Origin: CBDHDJ01 sp965261645
GTDB lineage: Bacteria > Pseudomonadota > Alphaproteobacteria > SHVV01
Length of the DNA: 64,000 bases
Reading direction: 5' to 3'
Assembly: GCA_965261645.1 (NCBI GenBank)
Contig: CBDHDJ010000002.1
Location: forward strand, 1,044,997-1,108,996
Shown: one piece after another, positions 35,605 through 44,342 of the stretch
Numbering within the stretch: the first letter of the stretch is position 1
How the letters are laid out: each line of letters starts with the position of its first letter
The notes under the pieces: generated by a model
The model's database searches: none
Seen by the model: only the letters and a program-made list of their open reading frames with translations
What the model was told of the DNA's origin: nothing
Made by a program: the position numbers and the translations under genes

Positions 35605-36986
35605 GAGCTATTGTCAAAAGTTGGTGACGCAGGTTTCAGGCGGCGCGTTCGGTTAGCTTTTCTCCGTCCTTGAATTTGACGCCTTGAATGATGTCGGCGA
35701 TCTGGTTCGAGCCGTCCAGGCGACGCCACTTCTTGCTGGCCGACTGGCACAGCTTGAAGACCATGGTGAGCGCCGTCATGCGGCTGAGGCAGCCCTTGGT
35801 CTTGGTGGTCCTGAGGCGCACGGTCGCAAAGGTGCTTTCGATGGGATTGGTGGTGCGAATGTGCTTCCAGTGCTCGGCCGGGAAGTCGTAGAAGGCGAGC
35901 AACACGTCGCGGTCCTTGGCCAGGCAGGCCACCGCTTTGTCGTACTTGGGGCCATAGGCCTCGAGGAAGAAGTCGAAGGCCTTCTCGGCCACCGCGCGGG
36001 TCTCGGCCATCCAGATGTCCTGTAGGTGCTGCTTGGCGCGTGGCTGGACGGACTTCGGGAGCTTGTTGAGCACGTTGGCGGTCTTGTGCACCCAACAGCG
36101 CTGCTCGCGCGTCGTCCCGTAGACCTCGCGCAAGGCTTTCCAGAAACCGAGCGCCCCGTCGCCGGTGGCCAGCTCGGGCGCAATCGCCAGGCCGCGGCGC
36201 TTGAGATCGAGCAGCACTTCGCGCCAGGACTGGGCGCTCTCCCGGTAGCCGTCGGCGATCGCCAGCAGCTCCTTGCGGCCCAGCTCGTCGGCACCGATGA
36301 TCACGCACATGCATTGCTTGTCATGGTCGAGCCGTGGTGAGAAGTAGACGCCCTCGGCCCAGAAGTAGACATAACGCTTGGCCGAGAGATCGCGCCGTTG
36401 CCAATGCTCCAGCTCGCCTTGCCAGACCTCCTTGAGGCGGGCAATGGTCGAGGCCGAGAGCCCCGGCGCCTCGGGCCCCAAGAGCGCCGCAAGCGCCGCG
36501 CAGAAATCGCCCGTGGAGATGCCCTTCAGATAAAGCCAGGGCAGGAGTTCCTCGATCGACTTGGCGCGCCTGAGATAGGGAGGCAAGATCCGTGAGGTGA
36601 AGCGAACCCGCGGCCCCGTCTCGCCGGCGCCTCGGTCGCGCACCCTGGGACAGCGCACCGCAACCGGACCAATGCCGGTCTGGATCTCGCGCTCCGGCAA
36701 ATGCCCGTGGCGTACGATCCGACGGCGGCCGGCCGAGTCCGTCAGATGCGCATACGCCTCGACAAAACCGGCAACTTCCGCCGCCACCGCTTGCCCAAGT
36801 AAACGCCGCGCACCAAGACGCAAAACCTCCGTCAGCGGATCGTCCTCAAATGATCCAGGTTGGCGAAGCTGGACGACTGTATCCTCTCTCATGGCGTATC
36901 CCTCCTTCGTGGAAAATGGCGACTCCAACATCGCCAGGATACGCCGCCCTCATCTCATCCCATCACCAACTTTCGGGTATAGCTCG
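35605..36986 (-). mobile_element. IS256-family insertion sequence
   Basis: The ~1,382-bp element has inverted ends GAGCTATTGTC.AAAGTTGGTGA and the matching right end TCACCAACTTTCGGGTATAGCTC. It is flanked by a perfect 8-bp direct repeat CGGCGTGG (35597-35604 and 36987-36994), the duplication length typical of IS256. It interrupts a small open reading frame. Confidence 0.92.
35636..36892 (-). CDS. IS256-family (mutator-type) transposase
   Basis: The 418-residue transposase is read from ATG 36892, preceded by GAAGGAGGG. The mutator-type core is visible: YFWAEGVYFSPR with DGVY-like first acidic region altered to AEGVY, IGADELGRKELLAIADGYRESAQSWREVLLDLKRRGL, APELATGDGALGFWKAL (second Asp), and TRAVAEKAFDFF... 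with RTTNPIESTFATVRLRTTKTKGCLSR carrying the catalytic Glu. The frame is intact. Replacement in the usual DGVY position (AEGVY) is worth noting, but related IS256 subgroups also have it. Confidence 0.9.
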   Translation of the reverse strand: MREDTVVQLRQPGSFEDDPLTEVLRLGARRLLGQAVAAEVAGFVEAYAHLTDSAGRRRIVRHGHLPEREIQTGIGPVAVRCPRVRDRGAGETGPRVRFTSRILPPYLRRAKSIEELLPWLYLKGISTGDFCAALAALLGPEAPGLSASTIARLKEVWQGELEHWQRRDLSAKRYVYFWAEGVYFSPRLDHDKQCMCVIIGADELGRKELLAIADGYRESAQSWREVLLDLKRRGLAIAPELATGDGALGFWKALREVYGTTREQRCWVHKTANVLNKLPKSVQPRAKQHLQDIWMAETRAVAEKAFDFFLEAYGPKYDKAVACLAKDRDVLLAFYDFPAEHWKHIRTTNPIESTFATVRLRTTKTKGCLSRMTALTMVFKLCQSASKKWRRLDGSNQIADIIQGVKFKDGEKLTERAA

Positions 36987-37137
36987 CGGCGTGGTCCTGA
37001 TGGCCCACTTCGCATTTAGCTACTCAAGTGCGTTCGGCACCGCCAATGCAGTCCTTTCCGCCAACCCATCTGCAAAGCGCGTTGCTGAGAAATGGAGGTT
37101 GGGCCATGAAGATATGGCGCCGATATATGACTACTAA

Positions 37138-38044
37138 GAGGCCGTTTCGAAAGGGGTTGAGTGGCCGGTGTCGATGTGATTCCAAGGAGGTTGCTGAGAC
37201 CGATATGGAGCCGCCATGTGGACGCCGACCACCCGAGAGCAGCATAGCCGCAAGACGCTGCGTTATCAGACTGATTTGACCGATGCGGAGTGGGTTGTGA
37301 TCGAGCCTCATTTGCCTCCGGCTCATGGCACGGGACGGCCCCGGTCATGGCCGATGCGAGAGATCGTCAACGGCATTTTCTACGTGATGCGGGCTGGCTG
37401 CCCTTGGCGCTTGCTGCCAAGCGATTTGCCACCGTGGGGCACGATCTATCGCTGGTTCGCCAAGTTCCGCGACGACGGCCTCCTTGAGAAGATCAATCAC
37501 TCTCTGGTCATGGCCGATCGCGAGCGGGTCGGACGCGAGGCCAGCCCGAGCGGCGCGATTATCGACAGCCAGAGCGTCAAGACAACCGAGGCTGGTGGCC
37601 CCCGCGGCTACGATGCGGGCAAGAAGATCAAGGGGCGCAAGCGCCACGCGCTGGTCGACACCGACGGGCGCGGCCTCGTGCTCGAGGCGCATCCGGCGAG
37701 TATCCAGGACCGCGATGGTGGCGGGTCGCTGCTGTGCGCCTCACGCGGCTCGTTTCCGTTCATCGAGAAGGTCTTTGCCGACAGCGGCTACGCCGGCGAG
37801 AAGGTCGCCACGGCCACCGTGATCGCCGTCGAGATCGTGCGCAAAAGCCCCGATCAGGTCGGCTTCGCCGTCCAACCGCGCCGCTGGGTCGTGGAGCGCT
37901 TCTTCGCCTGGATCAACCGCAACCGGCGACTGGCAAAGGACTTCGAGGCCACCATCGCCTCGGCCCGCGCCTTCCTCTACGCCGCCTCCGTCATGCTCCT
38001 CGTCCGCAGATTGGCCCGAGCCGCATGACTTTCGAAACCGACTC
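37138..38044 (+). mobile_element. IS5-family (IS427-like) insertion sequence
   Basis: Ends GAGGCCGTTTCGAAAG (from 37138) and the inverted CTTTCGAAACCGACTC (to 38044) match at 14 of 16 positions. The element is flanked by 3-bp repeats TAA (37135-37137 and 38045-38047), as is usual for the IS427 group. It is the last element of the island before the FAH-family gene. Confidence 0.88.
37216..38028 (+). CDS. IS5-family transposase
   Basis: The 270-residue transposase carries the N-terminal DUF4096-type region (LTDAEWVVIEPHLPP, GRPRSWPMREIVNGIFYVMRAGCPWRLLPSDLPPWGTIYRWF) and a DDE core with AIIDSQSVKTTEAGG (first Asp), KRHALVDTDGRGLVLEAH, VFADSGYAGEK (second Asp) and RRWVVERFFAWINRNRRLAKDFE (Glu). 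One frame encodes the full protein, unlike IS427 members that need a frameshift. ATG 37216 follows GGAG. Confidence 0.92.
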   Translation: MWTPTTREQHSRKTLRYQTDLTDAEWVVIEPHLPPAHGTGRPRSWPMREIVNGIFYVMRAGCPWRLLPSDLPPWGTIYRWFAKFRDDGLLEKINHSLVMADRERVGREASPSGAIIDSQSVKTTEAGGPRGYDAGKKIKGRKRHALVDTDGRGLVLEAHPASIQDRDGGGSLLCASRGSFPFIEKVFADSGYAGEKVATATVIAVEIVRKSPDQVGFAVQPRRWVVERFFAWINRNRRLAKDFEATIASARAFLYAASVMLLVRRLARAA

Positions 38045-38118
38045 TAAGCGCACAAAATCAAGGTAATGCGAGCAAACCGTTCACCAGCAGTCCCTTATAG
38101 TTGCCGCCGGGGCGCGTG

Positions 38119-38976
38119 CTACTCGTTCACCACCGGATTGGAGAGTGTCCCGATCCCGCTGATCTCGACTTCGATGACATCACCCGCCTTCATGAACAGC
38201 GGCGGCTCGCGGCGGAAGCCGACGCCGCCCGGCGTTCCCGTGAGAACGACGTCGCCGGGCGCGAGGCTGGTGAATGTCGTGATGTAGGCAAGCAGCACCG
38301 GTACCGGGAAGATGAGATCGCTGACCGGCGAGTGCTGGACCACTTCGCCATTGAGCCGCGTAGTGAGCTCGAGCGTGGCGGGATCCGGAATCTCATCGGT
38401 GGTGACCAGCCAGGGGCCGAAGGGCCCGGTGGCGGGAAAGTTCTTGCCCGACGTCATGAGAGTGGTGTGGAACTGCCAGTCACGGATGCTGACATCGTCG
38501 TAGCAGGAATAACCGGCGATGTAGGACAGCGCATCGGCCTCGGCCACGTTTTTCGCCGCTCGTCCGATCACGAAAACGAGCTCGCCCTCGAAATCGACGG
38601 CATCCGAAACCTTGGGTTTCAGAATGGCGCCGCCGTGCCCAAGCTGGGTATCGGCGAAGCGAGTGAAAAAGGGCGCATGATCGGTCTTGGGCGCTTCGAG
38701 CTCCAGCCGATGTGCCTCGTAGTTGAGACCAGCGCAAAGAATCTTGCCCGGATCAGGGATGACCGGGAGGAACGTGACGTCGTCGAGACCGAAGTCCGGT
38801 GAGCGGCCGTCGGCTGCGCGGCTCACCTCATCCAAGGCGTCACTCGCCAAAACCGATCGCAGAGTGGGAAAGCGATCGCCCAGATCCCGGCCGACATCGA
38901 TCAGGCCCTCGTCGGCGACCACGCCATAAGACGAACGTCCCTGATGTTGAAAACTGGAAATTCTCATGCTGCGCAC
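38119..38976 (-). CDS. Fumarylacetoacetate hydrolase (FAH) family protein
   Basis: The 285-residue protein has the FAH catalytic domain: ILCAGLNYEAHRLE, PFFTRFADTQLGHGGAI, and the metal-binding acidic residues in VDFEGELVFVIGRAAKNV and SCYDDVSIRDWQ. SGKNFPATGPFGPWLVT and DVVLTGTPGGVGFRREPPLFMKAGD near the end are conserved in the fumarylpyruvate hydrolase and OpdA/HpcE-type decarboxylase members. Such enzymes cleave or decarboxylate ring-cleavage products with Mg2+. ATG 38967 is an alternative start. It begins the catabolic region. The HDO gene to its right is divergent. Confidence 0.9.
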   Translation of the reverse strand: MRSMRISSFQHQGRSSYGVVADEGLIDVGRDLGDRFPTLRSVLASDALDEVSRAADGRSPDFGLDDVTFLPVIPDPGKILCAGLNYEAHRLELEAPKTDHAPFFTRFADTQLGHGGAILKPKVSDAVDFEGELVFVIGRAAKNVAEADALSYIAGYSCYDDVSIRDWQFHTTLMTSGKNFPATGPFGPWLVTTDEIPDPATLELTTRLNGEVVQHSPVSDLIFPVPVLLAYITTFTSLAPGDVVLTGTPGGVGFRREPPLFMKAGDVIEVEISGIGTLSNPVVNE

Positions 38977-39212
38977 TCGATCCGGTTAGACGGCTGATAA
39001 ATCTCTGTCATCCTCGTAGACGTGAATCCGCCCCACACTTTGCCCACCAAACTGCACATCAAGGGACAGGCATTGGACCATAAGGCATCGGACCCCAAGA
39101 GGCGATACAGAACCACAATGAAGATGGCTCAACTCTTCAACTCAGCGTCCGAGAATGTTAGACCTGCCAACCAAGAAGTCCAATATCAGACCGAGGACAG
39201 GAGGACCGGAGC

Positions 39213-39911
39213 ATGGGACCGACAGTAGAGGACACCTTGGCGAGGGTAGATGAAATCAACGCCTTCAACAACTACTGGGAGCACCCGATGTGGAAGGGTC
39301 TCCTGGAGGGAACGCATACCCAACCCATGCTACAGGTCTTCGCCCGCCAGCACGCCATTATTCCCCTCCACAACCACAACTACCACGGCCGGCTCTACGT
39401 CATCTGTCCTGATTCCAAGTGACGCGAGATGATCGCCGAGGTGGTCTATGAGGAGGGCACGGGACGCTTGTACGCCAATGGCGTTTCCCACAATGACCTC
39501 TGGTACCGCTTTGGCGAGGGTCTCGGCGTAAGCCGCGAGGACATGGATGCCACGGAGTTTTCCGCTGGCGCGCTCGCCTTCAAGGCGTACTTCCAGAACA
39601 TGTGCGAGAAGAGTTTTCTCGAAGGCGTGGCCGCCCACATGCTCGCGGCCGAGGCGCAGGGACCGGGCTATTTCTCCCACATCGCCAACAACCTCAAGGA
39701 ACGGTTCGGTCTCACCGACGAGCAGGTGGCGTTCTGGGTTGTCCATGATTTCGCCGACGAAGTCCATTCGAACGTCGGCCGCGAGCTGCTCGAGCAGTTC
39801 GCGAGCTCGGAAGAGGATTTCCAAACCGTCATCCGAGTCGTGCAGGAAACTGTCGACGTCATGAACTTGCTCTACGACGCTACGTGGCGCTACATGCAAG
39901 ACGCCGCTTAA
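39213..39911 (+). pseudogene. Heme-oxygenase-like (TenA/PqqC-superfamily) iron oxidase gene with internal TGA
   Basis: The gene starts MGPTVEDTL after AGGAGGACCGG and is homologous over its whole length to the intact gene at 54182-54910. In-frame TGA at 39420-39422 replaces the tryptophan codon (TGG) of the intact copy: CPDSK-stop-REMIAEVV here, CPDPKWRAMLAEVV there. The rest of the frame is undamaged and keeps HNHNYHG, VVYEEGTG, FLEGVAAH and HDFADEVH (HxxxDxxH), the metal-site elements of the HDO superfamily. It is either a very young pseudogene, a sequencing error, or a gene expressed by readthrough or reinitiation at ATG 39429. It precedes the ABC transporter operon in the same direction. 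Confidence 0.7.
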
Positions 39912-40105
39912 ATTGGCCGCGCGCCTAGGCGACGCTGAATTAGCATTCTGTGGACGGCGGTCGCCCGGAACGCTACACTTTTCGGCCACGCCCCGACGGG
40001 GCCAAAGCAAAATTAAGACTGACGATACCTGCGCTCGATCAACCGGGCGCGATAGTTGGTTACGGCTTTCGAGTTCGTCCAAGCCGTTGACCGAGGGAGG
40101 ACAGC

Positions 40106-41245
40106 ATGGACCGTTTTGACCGTAGTTACGTGCGCCGACGCTTCCTGCAGCTCGCTGCCATGGCGGGTGCAACCGGCGTAATCAGCAGATTGCCTGGGTT
40201 CAAGTCGTCGGCGCAGGCCGCGACGGTACCCGACAAGAAGCCCGATAAGATCATCATGCGCACATGGGGCGAGCCCTGGAACACCCTCATGGGGGAAGGA
40301 CCGGGACGCACGTTTACCGAAGAAACGGGGATTCCGGTTGAATTCGATCTGACTGACGAAAACCCCATTCAGACGAAGATTCGAGCCGCCATCCGCGCCG
40401 GTGATCGTCCTCCGGTCGATCTCGTAAACAACACGACGGCGAATGGGTATCTCTCGACGCGGCAGGATCTGATCGTTCCGCTCGACCCTGAGATCGTCAC
40501 CAATCTCAACGAGATCACGCCCGAGGTTTCCATGCCCACGCCCAGTCTTCCGATCACCGAAGCTGGATGGCCGTACGTGAAGGTTTATTCGTACACAACC
40601 CCCATCGTTTACGCGAAGGATCGGGTCGATCCGTCGACGATCAAGTCGTGGGAGGATCTGTTCGATCCTCGGTTCAAGGGGCGGATTGGTGTCGAGGACT
40701 ACTATTACGAAGTAACCATGCCTCTGGCGAAGATGCTAGGAGTTGATCCCCGCACCGACCCCAAACTTACCCCGGTGTGGGAGAAGCTTGCGATGCTCAA
40801 GCCGAATATCGGCGCCATCGTGAACGCCGAGGCGCTGAGCAAGGTCATTGCGAGCGGCGAGATCGACTTGTTCGTGGCGCTTGTCGGCAATGCGCTGGCG
40901 GCGCGCGACTTGGGCGCCGACGTTGGCTGGCTGGTTCCTAAGGAGGGTGTCTATCTGGCTTCGGACTGCGTGTACCTGTTGAAGAACCTGCCGCCGGAGA
41001 CGGAGTATTACGCCCAAGTATTTGTGAACCATTTACTTTCTCCAGTTAATCAAAGTTTGCTGACGGAAGGATTTGGAACCATTCCCGTTCATCCTCAGGC
41101 AACGCTCCCAGACTACATGGTGGATGATCCAGCTTTTCCGGTAACGTCGGAGCAAATCGAAAAGTTTGCCATTATCACTCCTGAGGACCTTCAGGCGCAG
41201 CACCAGGCTGATTGGCAGGCAGCCTATGATCGTGTTCTGAGATAA
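40106..41245 (+). CDS. Extracellular solute-binding protein of a polyamine-type ABC transporter
   Basis: The 379-residue protein resembles PotD/family 1 binding proteins. It has a twin-arginine-like signal (YVRRRFLQLAAMAGATGVISR). Then IIMRTWGEPWNTLMGEG, a gap-closing region ADVGWLVPKEGVYLASDCVYLLKNLPPETEYYAQVFVNHLLSPVNQ, and SWEDLFDPRFKGRIGV, typical of spermidine/putrescine-type subgroups, follow. It would bind the substrate in the periplasm and deliver it to the two permeases. ATG 40106 follows GGGAGGACAGC. A 126-bp gap separates it from the ATPase gene. The substrate is not readable and may be any small cation, amine or amino acid. Confidence 0.9.
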   Translation: MDRFDRSYVRRRFLQLAAMAGATGVISRLPGFKSSAQAATVPDKKPDKIIMRTWGEPWNTLMGEGPGRTFTEETGIPVEFDLTDENPIQTKIRAAIRAGDRPPVDLVNNTTANGYLSTRQDLIVPLDPEIVTNLNEITPEVSMPTPSLPITEAGWPYVKVYSYTTPIVYAKDRVDPSTIKSWEDLFDPRFKGRIGVEDYYYEVTMPLAKMLGVDPRTDPKLTPVWEKLAMLKPNIGAIVNAEALSKVIASGEIDLFVALVGNALAARDLGADVGWLVPKEGVYLASDCVYLLKNLPPETEYYAQVFVNHLLSPVNQSLLTEGFGTIPVHPQATLPDYMVDDPAFPVTSEQIEKFAIITPEDLQAQHQADWQAAYDRVLR

Positions 41246-41371
41246 GAGCCTCAGATTACGCGATCGAAGTCTGAACGATGCGGAGAGCAGCGACGAAGGT
41301 CCGTTGCGGTCAGAACGTCGAGCGTGCGGTGAGGCGGTCCGTTTTCGTGATCGCCTCACCAACTTCCCATC

Positions 41372-42451
41372 ATGACTGAAATTGCGGTGCAGCTACGGGG
41401 CGCGACCAAGCGCTATGGCGAGACTTTCGCTGTCCGCGACGTCAATCTTGAGATCTACCAACGGGAATTCTTCACTCTGCTGGGTCCGTCTGGATCAGGC
41501 AAGACGACCATCCTGCGCATGGTGGCAGGGTTGGGCGAGCCGACCGCCGGCGAAGTGCTCATCGATGGCCGCAGCATGAAGGGATTGCGGGCTTACGAGA
41601 GACCGATCGCCATGGTCTTTCAATCCCTCGCGCTGTTTCCCCATATGGACGTGTTCTCGAACATCGCATTTCCGTTGCGCATGAGGCGCGCCGGGCGAGG
41701 CGAAATTGCCCGGCGGGTCCGGGACATGCTCGAGCTCATGCGTTTGCCCGATGTCAGCACGAGAAAGATTACCGAGCTCAGCGGTGGCCAACGGCAGCGG
41801 GTCGCGCTGGCGCGCGCGCTCGTCTACGAGCCACGCTTGCTTCTGCTCGATGAGCCGCTCGGCGCGTTGGATCGGCGGCTGCGCGAGGAGATGCAGCTCG
41901 AGCTCGTGAGACTGCACCAGAAAATCGATGTCACCATCATCAACGTCACCCACGATCAGCGCGAGGCATTGATGGTGAGTGACCGGATCGCGGTTCTCGA
42001 CCAAGGCGAGGTCATTCAGGTTGATAAGGGGGAGGCGCTGTATCTGCGCCCGGCCAGCCGATTCGTGGCGTCGTTCATGGGTGATTCCTCGCTCATAGAC
42101 GGCACCCTCCGGAGCCAAGGGGCGGCAGAGCTTGTTCGTGGCGATGTCACCCTGACGGTTAGGGACTCGAAGATCGAGGCGGGTCCCGCCGCGCTTGTAC
42201 TCCGAAGCGAGGTGGTCCAGATCGGCAGGCAGCAAGATGATGTGGCGCGTTGCGATAACCGGCTGCCGGGGCGCGTTGACATCGCGGTATTCGAGGGGCC
42301 GGCGGACTACTATGAAGTCTTTGTTCAGCCCCTGGACATGACCATCAAGGTGTCGGCCCCCACCCCCATCGAGCACCATGAGCGTTTCTCGCTTGGCGAA
42401 GAGGTGTGGATCGGCTGGCAGGCGGCGGCTGCGCCGCTCGTGCCGGCATAG
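41372..42451 (+). CDS. ABC transporter ATP-binding protein (PotA-like)
   Basis: The 359-residue ATPase has Walker A GPSGSGKTT, Q-loop MVFQSLALFPHMDVFSNIAFPL, signature LSGGQRQRVALARAL, Walker B LLLLDEPLGALDRRLREEMQ and switch His in NVTHDQREAL. A C-terminal TOBE domain (GDSSLIDGTLRS, RSEVVQIG, DYYEVFVQPLDMTIKVSAP) is typical of PotA/CysA importers. It lies 12 bp before the first permease gene and is translated as part of the same operon. It energises uptake of the compound captured by the binding protein upstream. Confidence 0.95.
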   Translation: MTEIAVQLRGATKRYGETFAVRDVNLEIYQREFFTLLGPSGSGKTTILRMVAGLGEPTAGEVLIDGRSMKGLRAYERPIAMVFQSLALFPHMDVFSNIAFPLRMRRAGRGEIARRVRDMLELMRLPDVSTRKITELSGGQRQRVALARALVYEPRLLLLDEPLGALDRRLREEMQLELVRLHQKIDVTIINVTHDQREALMVSDRIAVLDQGEVIQVDKGEALYLRPASRFVASFMGDSSLIDGTLRSQGAAELVRGDVTLTVRDSKIEAGPAALVLRSEVVQIGRQQDDVARCDNRLPGRVDIAVFEGPADYYEVFVQPLDMTIKVSAPTPIEHHERFSLGEEVWIGWQAAAAPLVPA

Positions 42452-42463
42452 AAGCGCGCTGCC

Positions 42464-43453
42464 ATGAACGGGAGTACTGTGAGGGACTCGGTCGCGCGTC
42501 CAGACATCGCACTCGGCTGGCGAGTTCTGGATGTCGTGATCTGGCTATGGCAGCGAGTCCGAATTCGAGACTTAAGGCCCTACGCAGGCTATTTCCTGAT
42601 TCTTCCGAGTGTTTTGCTCGTCAGCCTCCTCGCAATCGGCGTTGCCTATGTGGCGTGGGAGAGCATTCACGCCTTCGACCCTGTTCTGAGTCGGCTACTC
42701 GGTCTGTCTGCCGAGAACTACCTGTTAATTTTTAGTGAGCCCTATTACTGGCGCACTTTCGGCCGCACCATCGGCGTTTCCATCGTCGTCATATTTGTAG
42801 CCATCGTCATGGCCCTTCCTCTGGCCTACACGATGGTGCGCACGCGATCCCGGCCTGCACGTTTTGCGCTTCTCTGCATCGCGTTTCTCCCTTTTCTCGT
42901 AGGCGAGATGGTCCGCGGCTATAGCTGGCTCATTGTGCTTGGCCGTGATGGCGCCTTGGCTTGGTTCACCGCGGTCATCGGCCTCGGTGCGTTCACGCCG
43001 ATCGGCACGTTGTTCGCGGTATCGCTCGGTATTTTCCAGCTGCTGTTACCGCTCGCCGCCTTGATCTTGCTTCCGGCGGTGCGTTCCGTCGATCCCGAGC
43101 TTGAAGAGGCTGCAGCCACGCTCGGCTGTCGACCTAGCCAGATCTGGCTTCACGTCATCTTGCCGCTCACGCGGCGAGGTCTGGGGGCAGCGGCCGCTGT
43201 CTGCTTTACGTTCAGCATGACGGCGTTTGCCATGCCGACCCTCCTGGGTCTAGGCCGCCACGATTTCATCGCCAATGTCATTCATTTGACCTATTTCGCC
43301 CAGCTCAATAACGCACTGGGAGCGGCAGTCGGTATTCTGTTGGTCATCATCGTCACCCTCGGCGTTCTCCTGTTGCTCGCGGGCGGCGAGATATCGCGGC
43401 TTCCCGGGGGCCAGCGGCGCCTTGCGCCAGACGAGATCGAACCCTCGCGATAG
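42464..43453 (+). CDS. ABC transporter permease (PotB-like)
   Basis: This 329-residue membrane protein has about seven hydrophobic segments. The cytoplasmic EAA loop is EEAAATLGCRPSQIWLHVILPLTRRG (residues ~210-235), the contact to the ATPase. PYAGYFLILPSVLLVSLLAIGVAYV near the N-terminus and FLPFLVGEMVRGYSWLIVLGRDGALA are typical of the PotB/HisM group. It is followed after 3 bp by the second permease. The two likely form a heterodimeric channel. Confidence 0.93.
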   Translation: MNGSTVRDSVARPDIALGWRVLDVVIWLWQRVRIRDLRPYAGYFLILPSVLLVSLLAIGVAYVAWESIHAFDPVLSRLLGLSAENYLLIFSEPYYWRTFGRTIGVSIVVIFVAIVMALPLAYTMVRTRSRPARFALLCIAFLPFLVGEMVRGYSWLIVLGRDGALAWFTAVIGLGAFTPIGTLFAVSLGIFQLLLPLAALILLPAVRSVDPELEEAAATLGCRPSQIWLHVILPLTRRGLGAAAAVCFTFSMTAFAMPTLLGLGRHDFIANVIHLTYFAQLNNALGAAVGILLVIIVTLGVLLLLAGGEISRLPGGQRRLAPDEIEPSR

Positions 43454-43456
43454 CCG

Positions 43457-44245
43457 ATGAGACCGGGATTCGTGGTCCGCATCGTCACGGCCATAGGCGC
43501 CGTGATCTTGACCGTGCCAACTTTCGTGATCGTGGTGGCCTCATTTGGAGCGGGAAAAAACATTGTGTTTCCTCCCAAGGCCTGGACTTTGGCGCGGTAC
43601 GTCGAACTCGCCACTGACCCAATCCTTCGCGAGGCGCTCTTCCGCAGTCTCTATGTCGGGATCGAGTGCGTCATTATTGGCTTGTTGGTGGGCGTCCCGG
43701 CTATCATCGCACTCCATCGGCATCGCTTGCGATTGCGGGTGTTCATGAATGCCTTTCTCGCACTCGGCTTCGCCGCTCCCTTGATCGTGTCGGGAATTTC
43801 GTTTCTCATCTTCTTTACGATTCTGGGTATTGTGAACTTTCTGTCCTCAGTCGGCGTAGCAATTGCGATCATCAACTTGCCCTTCATGCTGTGGGCCGGA
43901 GCCGCTTCTGCCGCCGCTCACAATCCAGAACTAGAGGAAGCCGCCGAGACCCTCGGCGCGGAGGAAATACAACGCTTTCTGTTCGTTACGTTGCCTAGTT
44001 TGGCACCCGGCATTTTGACGGGCGCATTACTAGTGTTCGTATTCGGTATTACCGAGTTCCTGGTGAGCTTGTTGCTTGTCAACGTGCACACTCTGACCTT
44101 GCCTGTGCATATATTTGGAAGCATCCGACAAAATATGTCCCCGGTTCTGGCCGCTTCCGGCGTGCTCTATATCGTGATCTCTGCTGTGGTGTTGGGTTTG
44201 ATCGTGAGAGTCGGCAAGATCGAGCAGTTTCTGCGCCGGGACTAA
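43457..44245 (+). CDS. ABC transporter permease (PotC-like)
   Basis: This 262-residue membrane protein has six or so hydrophobic segments. The EAA loop EEAAETLGAEEIQRFLFVTLPSLAPGILTG matches that of the partner permease. IVVASFGAGKNIVFPPKAWTLARYVELATDP near the start is a PotC hallmark, in the periplasmic loop after helix 1. It starts 3 bp after the PotB-like gene. The class IV aminotransferase follows 97 bp later in the same direction and may belong to the same transcript. Confidence 0.93.
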   Translation: MRPGFVVRIVTAIGAVILTVPTFVIVVASFGAGKNIVFPPKAWTLARYVELATDPILREALFRSLYVGIECVIIGLLVGVPAIIALHRHRLRLRVFMNAFLALGFAAPLIVSGISFLIFFTILGIVNFLSSVGVAIAIINLPFMLWAGAASAAAHNPELEEAAETLGAEEIQRFLFVTLPSLAPGILTGALLVFVFGITEFLVSLLLVNVHTLTLPVHIFGSIRQNMSPVLAASGVLYIVISAVVLGLIVRVGKIEQFLRRD

Positions 44246-44342
44246 ATGGGGAATGATAAAGTGAATCGTATCCGCCACCCTGGCGAAGTCTTGTGCTCGG
44301 GGTTCGTTACGCGGCGGTGAAATCGAAAGTGAGGGAAGCCCC

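Larger units (their letters stand above)
35571..37137 (+). pseudogene. Small ORF of unknown function, interrupted by IS256
   Basis: Removing the IS256 element and one CGGCGTGG copy joins 35571-35604 to 36995-37137 as a 58-codon frame. It runs MLTRAILGIGVVLMAHFAFSY, then SSAFGTANAVLSANPSAKRVAEKW and ends HEDMAPIYDY at the TAA 37135-37137. The frame is also open upstream to the IS1595 end, so this may be the tail of a longer gene. The TAA is at the same time the target duplication of the IS5 element that follows. I do not recognise the family. Codon use is less GC-biased than in neighbouring genes. Confidence 0.4.

Noticed and set aside
39420..39422. TGA read as tryptophan (alternative genetic code)
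   Set aside because: folB, the DUF1538 gene, the DUF4338 gene and others end at TGA in the expected place, and TGG is used for Trp throughout, so TGA is a normal stop here.
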